The notes under the pieces were generated by a model. The model was not told the origin of the DNA, made no database searches, and saw only the letters and a program-made list of their open reading frames with translations. 64,000 bases of DNA, from contig NZ_JABCJE010000001.1 of assembly GCF_013377535.1 (NCBI RefSeq), positions 744,001 through 808,000 of the forward strand, written 5' to 3'. Position 1 is the stretch's first letter. Each line of letters opens with the position of its first letter. The stretch is from Donghicola mangrovi. GTDB lineage: Bacteria > Pseudomonadota > Alphaproteobacteria > Rhodobacterales > Rhodobacteraceae. This document shows positions 44,137-50,880 of the stretch, in pieces. The position numbers were made by a program, and so were the translations under genes.

Positions 44137-44274
44137 CGGCGCACCCTGTTCATTTCCGTTCCAAAATAGGTAGGCGACCAAAGCCCCAAGAGCAAGACCA
44201 CCGCATGACGCAACGTCCCGCGTTGACCCCACGCCAGCAGCCGCCATGCTGCAACGCGGAAGCGGAGGAGCCCC

Positions 44275-44811
44275 ATGTACCCATTCATACGTCTAGCCTA
44301 CGGCATCCTAAGAGAGCGTAAAAAACCTGCCATCGGGATCACCGATACGATGGAAACGACGCATATCTGCTGGCCTTGGGACATCGACATCTGGATGGAG
44401 CTGAACAACGGCCGGTCTTTGTCGATCTACGATCTGGCGCGGATTCCTTTGGCGATGCGGACCCCTTTGTGGAAGGCGCTTCGGGAACAGGGCTGGCTGA
44501 TGACTATGGCGGGGGTGTCGGTGCGCTGGCGTCGCCGTGTGCGCATGTTCGACAAGATCACGATCCGCAGTCGGGGCGTCTGTTGGGACGATAAATTCCT
44601 GTATATCGAGCAAACTATGTGGAAGTCCGACGGCGAATGCGCCAGCCATGTGCTGTATCGCACAGCCGTAACTGACAAAAACGGTATTGTCCGACCGGAC
44701 AGAGTTTGCGAGGCCATGGGTATCCCGACCCAGAGTCCGCCCATTCCCGATTGGGTCAATGCCTGGATTGAGGCCGAAGCGCAACGACCTTGGCCGCCTA
44801 TGCAAGATTGA
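44275..44811 (+). CDS. Acyl-CoA thioesterase family protein (4HBT_2/Them6-like)
   Basis: A 178-residue hot-dog-fold protein. WPWDIDIWMELNNGRSLSIYDLAR matches the THEM6-like thioesterase core with the Asp and Asn-Asn-Gly turn. It probably hydrolyses acyl-CoA or acyl-ACP; the substrate is unknown. It starts close to the divergent yggT and is followed after 56 bases by the MFS gene. Confidence 0.8.
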   Translation: MYPFIRLAYGILRERKKPAIGITDTMETTHICWPWDIDIWMELNNGRSLSIYDLARIPLAMRTPLWKALREQGWLMTMAGVSVRWRRRVRMFDKITIRSRGVCWDDKFLYIEQTMWKSDGECASHVLYRTAVTDKNGIVRPDRVCEAMGIPTQSPPIPDWVNAWIEAEAQRPWPPMQD

Positions 44812-44867
44812 CTTGCGTCGGTGACACCGAAGTTGTTCTTTCAAAAGCAACAATAAGGGTGTGACTT

Positions 44868-46220
44868 ATGACGGTTGGTAATGTGCGCAAACGCATCTGG
44901 GGTTGGTACTTTTTTGACTGGGCCAGCCAGCCCTTTGCGACCCTGTTGATCACCTTTATTTTCGGGCCGTACATAAAAGAAATACTAAAGGATGGCGCGC
45001 AGGCCCAAGCCGTTTGGGGCTTTGGCGTGGGCGCCGCCGGGATCGCGATTGCCATCCTTGCACCGATTCTCGGGGCGATGGCGGATACCACCGGAAATCG
45101 GGGTCGCTGGATCTGGGGCTTCTCGGTGATGTACGTGCTGGGGTCCTATGGCCTGTGGTACGCGCATCCTGATCACTTCAATCTGGCGCTGGTGATGACC
45201 AGCTTTGCCGTCGGCATGATCGGGATGGAGTTCGCGACGATCTTCACCAACTCGATGCTGCCTGATCTGGGCCCTCGCGAAGAGGTGGGCAAGATTTCCG
45301 GCAACGGTTGGGCCTTTGGCTATGTGGGCGGGCTGCTGGCGCTGATCATCATGCTGGCGTTCTTTGCCGACAGTCCGGTGACGGGAAAGACGTTCATCGG
45401 CCTTGATCCGGTGTTCGGTCTGGATGCCGCCACCCGAGAAGGGACGCGTGCCGTGGGGCCGCTGACCGCCATCTGGTACGTGGTGTTCATGATCCCGTTC
45501 TTTCTGTTCGTCCGTGATCCCAAGGCGAAAAAGGCCCCCAAAGGCGCCATCCGCGCCGCGCTGAACGATCTGGGCCGCACCCTGAAGGGCCTGCCCCAGC
45601 ACCCGTCCCTGAGCGCGTATCTGGCGTCCTCAATGCTGTATCGAGACGCGCTGAACGGGATGTACGTGTTCGGCGGCATCTATGCGGCGGGCGTTCTGGG
45701 CTGGAGCGTGCAGCAAACCGGCATTTTCGGGTTGGTCTCGATCATCTTTGGGGCGCTGTTTGCGTGGCTTGGCGGCAAGATGGACATGCGGTTCGGGCCG
45801 CGTCCGGTGATTGTCGGCTCCATTCTGGCGCTGGTTGCTGTGTCGTTCCTGACGGTGATGATTTCCCGAGATGCAGTGCTGTTCATGCCTGTGGCCGAAG
45901 GGTCCAAGCTGCCCGATCTCGCGTTCATGTTTGTGGGCGCGGTGATCGGTGCGGCGGGCGGTATCCTGCAATCGGCCAGCCGCACGATGCTGGTCCGTCA
46001 GGCCAACCCCGCCCGCATGACCGAGGCGTTCGGCCTCTATGCGCTGGCGGGCAAGGCGACCAGCTTTATCGCGCCTTTGTCGATTGGTATTGCCACTCAC
46101 ATAACGGGTAGCCAGCAAATCGGGGTCAGCCCTCTGATTGTGCTTTTTCTGGCGGGTCTCTTCCTGATACGCTTTGTCGCGAAAGACGGAGATCCCCAAG
46201 CATGGTCAAACGCCTCGTAA
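44868..46220 (+). CDS. MFS transporter, UMF1/Atg22-like
   Basis: A 450-residue transporter with about 12 membrane helices. The start RKRIWGWYFFDWASQPFATL is the UMF1 (Atg22-like) signature. These are thought to export amino acids or similar solutes; the substrate is not known. Its last 19 bases overlap mepA, so the two may be translated from one mRNA. Confidence 0.88.
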   Translation: MTVGNVRKRIWGWYFFDWASQPFATLLITFIFGPYIKEILKDGAQAQAVWGFGVGAAGIAIAILAPILGAMADTTGNRGRWIWGFSVMYVLGSYGLWYAHPDHFNLALVMTSFAVGMIGMEFATIFTNSMLPDLGPREEVGKISGNGWAFGYVGGLLALIIMLAFFADSPVTGKTFIGLDPVFGLDAATREGTRAVGPLTAIWYVVFMIPFFLFVRDPKAKKAPKGAIRAALNDLGRTLKGLPQHPSLSAYLASSMLYRDALNGMYVFGGIYAAGVLGWSVQQTGIFGLVSIIFGALFAWLGGKMDMRFGPRPVIVGSILALVAVSFLTVMISRDAVLFMPVAEGSKLPDLAFMFVGAVIGAAGGILQSASRTMLVRQANPARMTEAFGLYALAGKATSFIAPLSIGIATHITGSQQIGVSPLIVLFLAGLFLIRFVAKDGDPQAWSNAS

Positions 46221-47137
46221 AATTCGTTCTGGTTCTGACGCTGGCCGCTTGCGGCGGTGCGCCCAAGCCGCCCTCGGCTGAAATGAGGGCGCAATCTGTG
46301 GCCTTTATGAACGGCCCCGCCGAAGGGGTTGATGTGAACCAGCTGGCCAAACAGGCGTTCGGCGCCGAGAAGGTCGCCTCTGGTGCACCCATCGCGCCGT
46401 TCGGGTCCTATGCCAAGGGCTGCGTGTCGGGGGCAGAGCAACTGCCCGAAACCGGCCCCACATGGCAGGCGATGCGCCTGTCGCGGAACCGGAACTGGGG
46501 CCACCCTGAGCTGGTGGATTTCATCAAGACCCTCAGTGCCAAGGCCGCCCGCATGCCCGGTTGGAACGGCATCTATGTGGGCGACATGTCCCAGCCCCGT
46601 GGCGGCCCGATGACCAGCGGTCACGCCAGCCACCAAATGGGTCTGGACGCGGATATCTGGATGCTGCCCGCAACCCGCCTGAACCTGACAGCGGCAGAGC
46701 GGGAAAGCATTTCCTCGATTTCCCTGCGCAAGAATGACGGGGCCTACACCAACAGCAACTGGACCCAGCAGCATCACGACCTGATCAAGGCCGCCGCCCA
46801 AGACCCGCGCACCGCCCGGATCTTTGTCTTCCCCGGGGCCAAGGTCGCCATGTGCAAGGCCGAAAAGGGCGATCGCAGCTGGCTGCGCAAAGTGCGTCCT
46901 TGGTGGGGTCATCACTACCATTTCCATGTGCGCCTGACCTGTCCGGCCGGAGCCGTGGGCTGCGTGAACCAAGACCCGCCCCCCGCAGGCGATGGCTGTG
47001 ACGAGGCGCAGACCTGGGTGAACAACATCCTGAACCCGCCGCCGCCGAACCCGAACGCGCCCAAACCCCAGCCCAAACGGGAACTGCGCGTGGCTGATCT
47101 GCCCGGCCAGTGTGCCGCCATCCTCTCGCCCCGTTAA
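46202..47137 (+). CDS. mepA: Penicillin-insensitive murein endopeptidase (M74)
   Basis: A 311-residue lipoprotein with lipobox LAAC (Cys17). Zinc ligands are in MTSGHASHQMGLDADIW and WWGHHYHFHVRL, as in the MepA/LAS metallopeptidases that cut D-Ala-mDAP cross-links. The C-terminal region is Pro-rich. It acts on the wall in the periplasm, allowing insertion of new strands. The stop codon lies within a perfect TTAA-N7-TTAA sequence. Confidence 0.93.
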   Translation: MVKRLVKFVLVLTLAACGGAPKPPSAEMRAQSVAFMNGPAEGVDVNQLAKQAFGAEKVASGAPIAPFGSYAKGCVSGAEQLPETGPTWQAMRLSRNRNWGHPELVDFIKTLSAKAARMPGWNGIYVGDMSQPRGGPMTSGHASHQMGLDADIWMLPATRLNLTAAERESISSISLRKNDGAYTNSNWTQQHHDLIKAAAQDPRTARIFVFPGAKVAMCKAEKGDRSWLRKVRPWWGHHYHFHVRLTCPAGAVGCVNQDPPPAGDGCDEAQTWVNNILNPPPPNPNAPKPQPKRELRVADLPGQCAAILSPR

Positions 47138-47148
47138 CGCGCCGTTAA
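47134..47148 (+). promoter_or_regulatory. Perfect CtrA-type box (TTAA-N7-TTAA)
   Basis: TTAA-CGCGCCG-TTAACC overlaps the mepA stop codon, about 107 bases upstream of the yhhQ start. It matches the alphaproteobacterial CtrA consensus exactly, but in a GC-rich context it could be chance. Confidence 0.4.
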
Positions 47149-47165
47149 CCAAAGGAGAACTTGCC

Positions 47166-47249
47166 ATAAGGGGTCGATTCCCCTTATGCGCGGTCCGTTC
47201 GCCCCATCGTGGGCGCGAGTTGCCGTCACCTTCGACAAAAAACGGACCG
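47166..47249 (+). ncRNA. Structured 5' leader of the queuosine transporter gene (riboswitch candidate)
   Basis: Three stems: ATAAGGGG-TCGATT-CCCCTTAT (47166-47187); CGGTCCGTT (47191-47199) pairing perfectly with AACGGACCG (47241-47249); and inside that CGCCC-CATCGT-GGGCG (47200-47215). A six-A run (47237-47242) leads into the 3' arm, which ends 5 bases before the ATG and would hide the ribosome-binding region. The gene imports a queuosine precursor, so a preQ1-type ligand is an obvious guess, but I cannot match a known preQ1 class. Confidence 0.5.
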
Positions 47250-47254
47250 ACATC

Positions 47255-47881
47255 ATGAACCGTATCCTACCTGGCGTGATCGCCATGGCAGCCGTTGTGG
47301 TTGCCTCGAATATCCTCGTTCAATTCCTGATCCTCGATGGTCTGCTGACCTGGGGGGCGTTCACCTATCCTGTGGCGTTTCTGGTCACCGACCTGATGAA
47401 CCGTTTCTACGGCGCGGCTGCGGCGCGCAAAGTGGTTCTGGCCGGCTTTGTCACGGGCATCATCTGCTCGCTGATTGGAAGTCAGGTTATGCTAGAGTTC
47501 GGTCCCGCCGTGCCCTTGCGGATTGGTGTGGCGTCGGGGATCGCGTTCCTGATCGCGCAGATGCTGGATATCAGCGTGTTCGACCGTCTGCGCCGTGGGA
47601 TCTGGTGGAAAGCGCCGCTGGCCTCGACCGTCGTGGGGTCGATCGTGGACACTGCCTTGTTTTTCAGCATCGCTTTTTCGGGGTCGATCAGCTTTGGGGC
47701 TGAGGCCGATTCTGCGACCGCTTGGGCGTTGGATTCTATGCCTTTTATGACCTTTGGGGCGGATCAGCCGCTGTGGGTGTCTTTGGCCGTTGCTGACTGG
47801 ATGGTCAAATTTGCCGTCGCTTTGATCGCTCTCGTCCCGTTTCGGATGATTACCGGAAAGTTGAACGCGACTATCCAATAA
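47255..47881 (+). CDS. yhhQ: Queuosine precursor transporter (VUT family)
   Basis: A 208-residue inner-membrane protein with about six helices; YPVAFLVTDLMNRFYG is the family core. YhhQ imports preQ0/preQ1 for tRNA queuosine. I chose the ATG at 47255 (MNRILPGVI); an in-frame ATG at 47186 lies inside the structured leader and would add 23 unlikely residues. No queuosine biosynthesis genes are in the window. Confidence 0.9.
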   Translation: MNRILPGVIAMAAVVVASNILVQFLILDGLLTWGAFTYPVAFLVTDLMNRFYGAAAARKVVLAGFVTGIICSLIGSQVMLEFGPAVPLRIGVASGIAFLIAQMLDISVFDRLRRGIWWKAPLASTVVGSIVDTALFFSIAFSGSISFGAEADSATAWALDSMPFMTFGADQPLWVSLAVADWMVKFAVALIALVPFRMITGKLNATIQ

Positions 47882-47952
47882 TTCTTTTTGACTTCACAAC
47901 AAACTGTGCCACCCTTCTTGTTAGGAGCAACATATTGAAAGGAGGTGGTCCA

Positions 47953-48009
47953 GTGTCGAGAAAGGTATTGGAGCGAGGTGTCGGGACAATTGGGGGATTT
48001 TTCGTCTGA
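47953..48009 (+). CDS. 18-residue peptide upstream of arfB
   Basis: A GTG-started ORF reading VSRKVLERGVGTIGGFFV and ending TGA. Its ribosome-binding site GAAAGGAGGTGGTCC is nearly complementary to the whole 16S 3' tail (one G-T pair), placed 7-8 bases before the GTG, which argues that it is translated very efficiently. The function is unknown. It could be a leader peptide for arfB, or part of a free small RNA. Confidence 0.6.
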   Translation: MSRKVLERGVGTIGGFFV

Positions 48010-48078
48010 GGCAGCCCTTGGGCGCTAGATCACCCTAGTTGGCGACGGCCTAACCGGCCCGCCTCCTGGACTTTCGGA

Positions 48079-48112
48079 GGGCCCCCGTAGCTTCTGCGGC
48101 GGCCCTTTTCCT
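48079..48112 (+). terminator. Strong intrinsic terminator upstream of arfB
   Basis: GGGCC and CCGTAG pair with CTGCGG and GGCCC (48079-48105) with one mismatch, one G-T pair and a CTT loop, followed by TTTTCCTTT. It lies between the small ORF and arfB, so arfB needs read-through or its own promoter. Confidence 0.85.
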
Positions 48113-48116
48113 TTGT

Positions 48117-48149
48117 CGTTTGCCATGTCTGGTTTCCGTATGGCAAACG
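48117..48149 (+). promoter_or_regulatory. Perfect 10-base inverted repeat before arfB
   Basis: CGTTTGCCAT (48117-48126) and ATGGCAAACG (48140-48149), 13 bases apart, sit 33 bases before the arfB GTG. It may be an operator or an mRNA hairpin. Confidence 0.5.
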
Positions 48150-48182
48150 TATGGCTCGCGTCATGACACGAAGGGATGCCCC

Positions 48183-48596
48183 GTGCTGAGGGTTAACGAT
48201 TTCATAACCATTCAGGACTGGGAACTGACCGAGCAGTTCTCGCGCAGTTCCGGCCCCGGCGGGCAGAACGTGAACAAGGTGTCAACGGCGGTCGAACTGC
48301 GGTTCGAGGCCGAGCGCAGCCCCAACCTGCCGGACCCCGTCAAACGCCGATTGAAGAAACTGGCAGGCCGCCGCTGGACACTGGACGGGGCGCTGATCCT
48401 GCGGGTCGAAGACACCCGTTCCCAAGCGCGCAACCGCGAGATCGCGCGCGAACGGTTAACAGACCTGATCGTCAAATCCCTCGAGGCCCCCAAACGCCGC
48501 ATCCCCACCAAGCCCACCAAAGGCTCTGTCCGCCGCCGCCTCGAAGAGAAGAAGCAGCGGGGGGAGGTTAAGGCGCTTAGGGGGAAGGTGGAGTGA
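48183..48596 (+). CDS. arfB: Alternative ribosome-rescue factor ArfB (peptidyl-tRNA hydrolase)
   Basis: A 137-residue protein with the catalytic GGQ motif (SSGPGGQNVNKVSTA, near residue 30) and a basic C-terminal tail (KRRIPTKPTKGSVRRRLEEKK) that enters the empty mRNA channel. It frees ribosomes stalled on broken mRNA, backing up tmRNA. I chose the GTG at 48183, preceded by AAGGGA, which gives the family length; a TTG at 48120 lies in the inverted repeat. A terminator and structured ORF lie upstream. It is convergent with the orphan membrane gene. Confidence 0.93.
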   Translation: MLRVNDFITIQDWELTEQFSRSSGPGGQNVNKVSTAVELRFEAERSPNLPDPVKRRLKKLAGRRWTLDGALILRVEDTRSQARNREIARERLTDLIVKSLEAPKRRIPTKPTKGSVRRRLEEKKQRGEVKALRGKVE

Positions 48597-48602
48597 TCAA
48601 AA

Positions 48603-49535
48603 TTAATTTGGCAGTTCAATAAGCCCGCTATACCGAGAAATAGAGTACTCTTTACGTGCTACCTCACTGATCTGCTCCGGTGGTTTGCCTAGTAGACGCT
48701 TGGGAGAGGCTCTGCTGACGAGTACATTTATCATTTCGTTGGCTTCAGTTCTCAGCGCAGCGTCGTCTTTCAAGATTGCCGCCTGCAACTTGAAAAAAGC
48801 GATCGTTTCGTAAGGTTCCCACCATGGAAAATTTTCACTCGCTAATTCTTTTGAGAGAGATTTTTCTAAGATGAATTGCAAGGTCTCTTCAAAGTCGATT
48901 TGCAGAAGTTCTGCGGGTAGCTTCTCTGAGATCACCATTTCAGCAGCCAATGAGTAATAAAAACTATTGTAAGCCTGAACGTAGGCACTGATTGTTGACG
49001 ACTGCTGAAGGCCTATTTCACGGACATTCTTCGGCATACGATCAAATTTATTCAGTCCATTCTCAACTGTACTTCGTGCAAGTTTAATCTTGGCGAGTGC
49101 TTCTTTACGTTCCTCGTCTGAAGTGGGAGTTTCAGATTCGAGAATTTTTCGTAAAGTAGTTTCATAACTGAGGTAAAGGGCGAAGCTGTATTCAGTGAAC
49201 GCAATAAGCACAGTTCTAGCTTCAAACGCATCAAACATGCTGTCGATATTCGATTTCATGCTTATTTGAAGGTCTTGGCGAATAAAGCCATACAAAGCAC
49301 TTCCTGCTATCAGAACTAAACCGAGAATGCCTACAACAGCACCTAAGAGTTGTGTGAAATAGTCATTAAGAAATTGACCGCGTAAAGACTGCCAGATCTG
49401 GATGTAAGCCGGATTGTCGTAGTCTGGTACAATTGTCGCAATTGCAGTTGAACCAATTGCAAATGCTAGAAAAAGAATAGCAGCTAGGACAAGCAATCCG
49501 CAGGCGATCAGTATTCCTGTTTTCGAAGAAATCAT
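48603..49535 (-). CDS. AT-rich membrane protein of unknown function
   Basis: A 310-residue protein I do not recognise. Helices lie at residues 8-34 and 60-86, with a short outside loop between, followed by about 220 mostly helical cytosolic residues (for example EARTVLIAFTEYSFALYLSY and LKDDAALRTEANEMINVLV). Two 60-base lines counted are 43% and 45% GC, far below the flanking genes, and AGA/TTA codons are frequent, indicating recent transfer. Its ATG overlaps the pncB stop (ATGA), so it is translated from the pncB mRNA. It may be a single-gene cargo or defence-type gene, but no motif supports that. Confidence 0.8.
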   Translation of the reverse strand: MISSKTGILIACGLLVLAAILFLAFAIGSTAIATIVPDYDNPAYIQIWQSLRGQFLNDYFTQLLGAVVGILGLVLIAGSALYGFIRQDLQISMKSNIDSMFDAFEARTVLIAFTEYSFALYLSYETTLRKILESETPTSDEERKEALAKIKLARSTVENGLNKFDRMPKNVREIGLQQSSTISAYVQAYNSFYYSLAAEMVISEKLPAELLQIDFEETLQFILEKSLSKELASENFPWWEPYETIAFFKLQAAILKDDAALRTEANEMINVLVSRASPKRLLGKPPEQISEVARKEYSISRYSGLIELPN

Positions 49536-50821
49536 ACCACAACCTCTCTTCTAATCTGCTCCCCAACCCCGAACACGCGCTTGTATCGCTCGATTTCGGC
49601 CGAGGGGCCCATCGCTTTTTCGGGGTTGTCCGAGAGTTTGACCGTCGGGCGGCCGTTGGCGCTGACGGCTTTGCACACCAATGAGAACGGGGCGAGGGCG
49701 TCGTCCGGCGCCAGCCCCCGGAAGTCGTTGGTCAGGAGTGTGCCCCAGCCAAAGCTGACGCGGACGCGGCCGGCGAATTGGGCGGACAGGGCCTCGATCT
49801 GGTCCACGTCGAGGCCGTCCGAGAAGATCACCAGTTTCCGGGTGGGGTCCTCGCCCCGCTCCTGCCACCAGCGGATGGCGGTTTCGGCGCCCGAGGCGGG
49901 GTCTCCGCTGTCGATGCGGATGCCGGTCCAGCCTGCCAGCCAGTCGGGGGCGCGTTTGAGGAAGCCTGACGTGCCGTAGGTGTCGGGCAGGATGATGCGC
50001 AGGTTGCCGTCGTGTTCCTCGTGCCAGTCGGCCAGCACCTGATAGGGGGCCTGCGCCAGTTCGGCGTCGGTTTCGGCCAGCGCGGCGTAGACCATGGGCA
50101 GTTCGTGGGCGTTGGTGCCGATGGCCTCGATGTCGCGGCGCATGGCGATCAGGCAGTTGGAGGTGCCGATGAAACGGGGGCCCAGACCCTCCATCATGGC
50201 TTGGACGCACCAGTCCTGCCAGAGGTGCGAGTGGCGGCGGCGGGTGCCGAAGTCGGCGATTTTCAGGTCGGGGATGCGGCGCAGGTGTTCCAGTTTTTCC
50301 CAGAGTTTGGTCATGGCGCGGGCGTAGAGGACCTGCAGTTCGAACTTGCCCATGCGGTTCAGGACGGCGCGGCCGCGGAGTTCCATCAAGACGGCGAGGG
50401 CGGGGATTTCCCAGAGCATGACCTCGGGCCAGGAGCCTTCGAAGGTCAGTTCGTACTGGCCGTTGATTTTCTCGAGGTGGTAGGGGGGGAGGCGCAGGTT
50501 CTCGAACCATTCCATGAAGTCGGGGCGGAACATCTGGCGCTTGCCGTAGAACATGTTGCCGCGCAGCCATGTGGATTCCCCGCGGGACAGGGACAGGCTG
50601 CGGATGTGGTCCAGCTGTTCGCGCAGCTCGCCTTCGTCGATCAGTTCGGCAAGGCGGACTTTGTCAGAGCGGTTGATGAGGCTGAATTCGACGCGGGTGT
50701 CCGGTTTGTTGCGGAACACCGATTGGCACATCAGAAGTTTGTAGAAATCCGTGTCGATCAGAGACCGGACGATGGGGTCGATCTGCCACTTGTGGTTATA
50801 GACGCGGGTTGCGATGTCCAT
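49532..50821 (-). CDS. pncB: Nicotinate phosphoribosyltransferase
   Basis: A 429-residue enzyme joining nicotinate to PRPP to make nicotinate mononucleotide. Segments are TDFYKLLMCQSVF at the start, FGTRRRHS, FIGTSN and IRIDSGDP with the substrate-binding residues, and FGWGTLLTND. It follows PncA in salvage from nicotinamide and feeds NadE. In order on the minus strand are pncA, a hybrid kinase, pncB and the AT-rich gene, with short gaps, suggesting one transcription unit. Confidence 0.95.
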   Translation of the reverse strand: MDIATRVYNHKWQIDPIVRSLIDTDFYKLLMCQSVFRNKPDTRVEFSLINRSDKVRLAELIDEGELREQLDHIRSLSLSRGESTWLRGNMFYGKRQMFRPDFMEWFENLRLPPYHLEKINGQYELTFEGSWPEVMLWEIPALAVLMELRGRAVLNRMGKFELQVLYARAMTKLWEKLEHLRRIPDLKIADFGTRRRHSHLWQDWCVQAMMEGLGPRFIGTSNCLIAMRRDIEAIGTNAHELPMVYAALAETDAELAQAPYQVLADWHEEHDGNLRIILPDTYGTSGFLKRAPDWLAGWTGIRIDSGDPASGAETAIRWWQERGEDPTRKLVIFSDGLDVDQIEALSAQFAGRVRVSFGWGTLLTNDFRGLAPDDALAPFSLVCKAVSANGRPTVKLSDNPEKAMGPSAEIERYKRVFGVGEQIRREVVV

Positions 50822-50880
50822 GCTGCGGGCCCCTTCCGGTCGCGGTAACAGGACAGGTGTACGCTAGGGGCCCGTTGGTA

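Larger units (their letters stand above)
47934..48112 (+). ncRNA. Structured small transcript with internal 18-codon ORF and SD/anti-SD switch
   Basis: An extended Shine-Dalgarno GAAAGGAGGTGGTCC leads an 18-codon ORF. AGGAGGTGG (47940-47948) can pair over 9 bases with CCGCCTCCT (48059-48067). CCTCC there can instead pair with GGAGG (48076-48080), which overlaps the 5' arm of the terminator. This gives mutually exclusive folds. The segment between has further GC hairpins. I find no convincing promoter; TTGACT at 47888 lacks a good -10. Pairings were found by eye. Confidence 0.6.

Noticed and set aside
47166-47249. Direct assignment of the yhhQ leader to preQ1-I
   Set aside because: An A-run is present, but the stem order and loop do not fit the compact preQ1-I pseudoknot as I know it.
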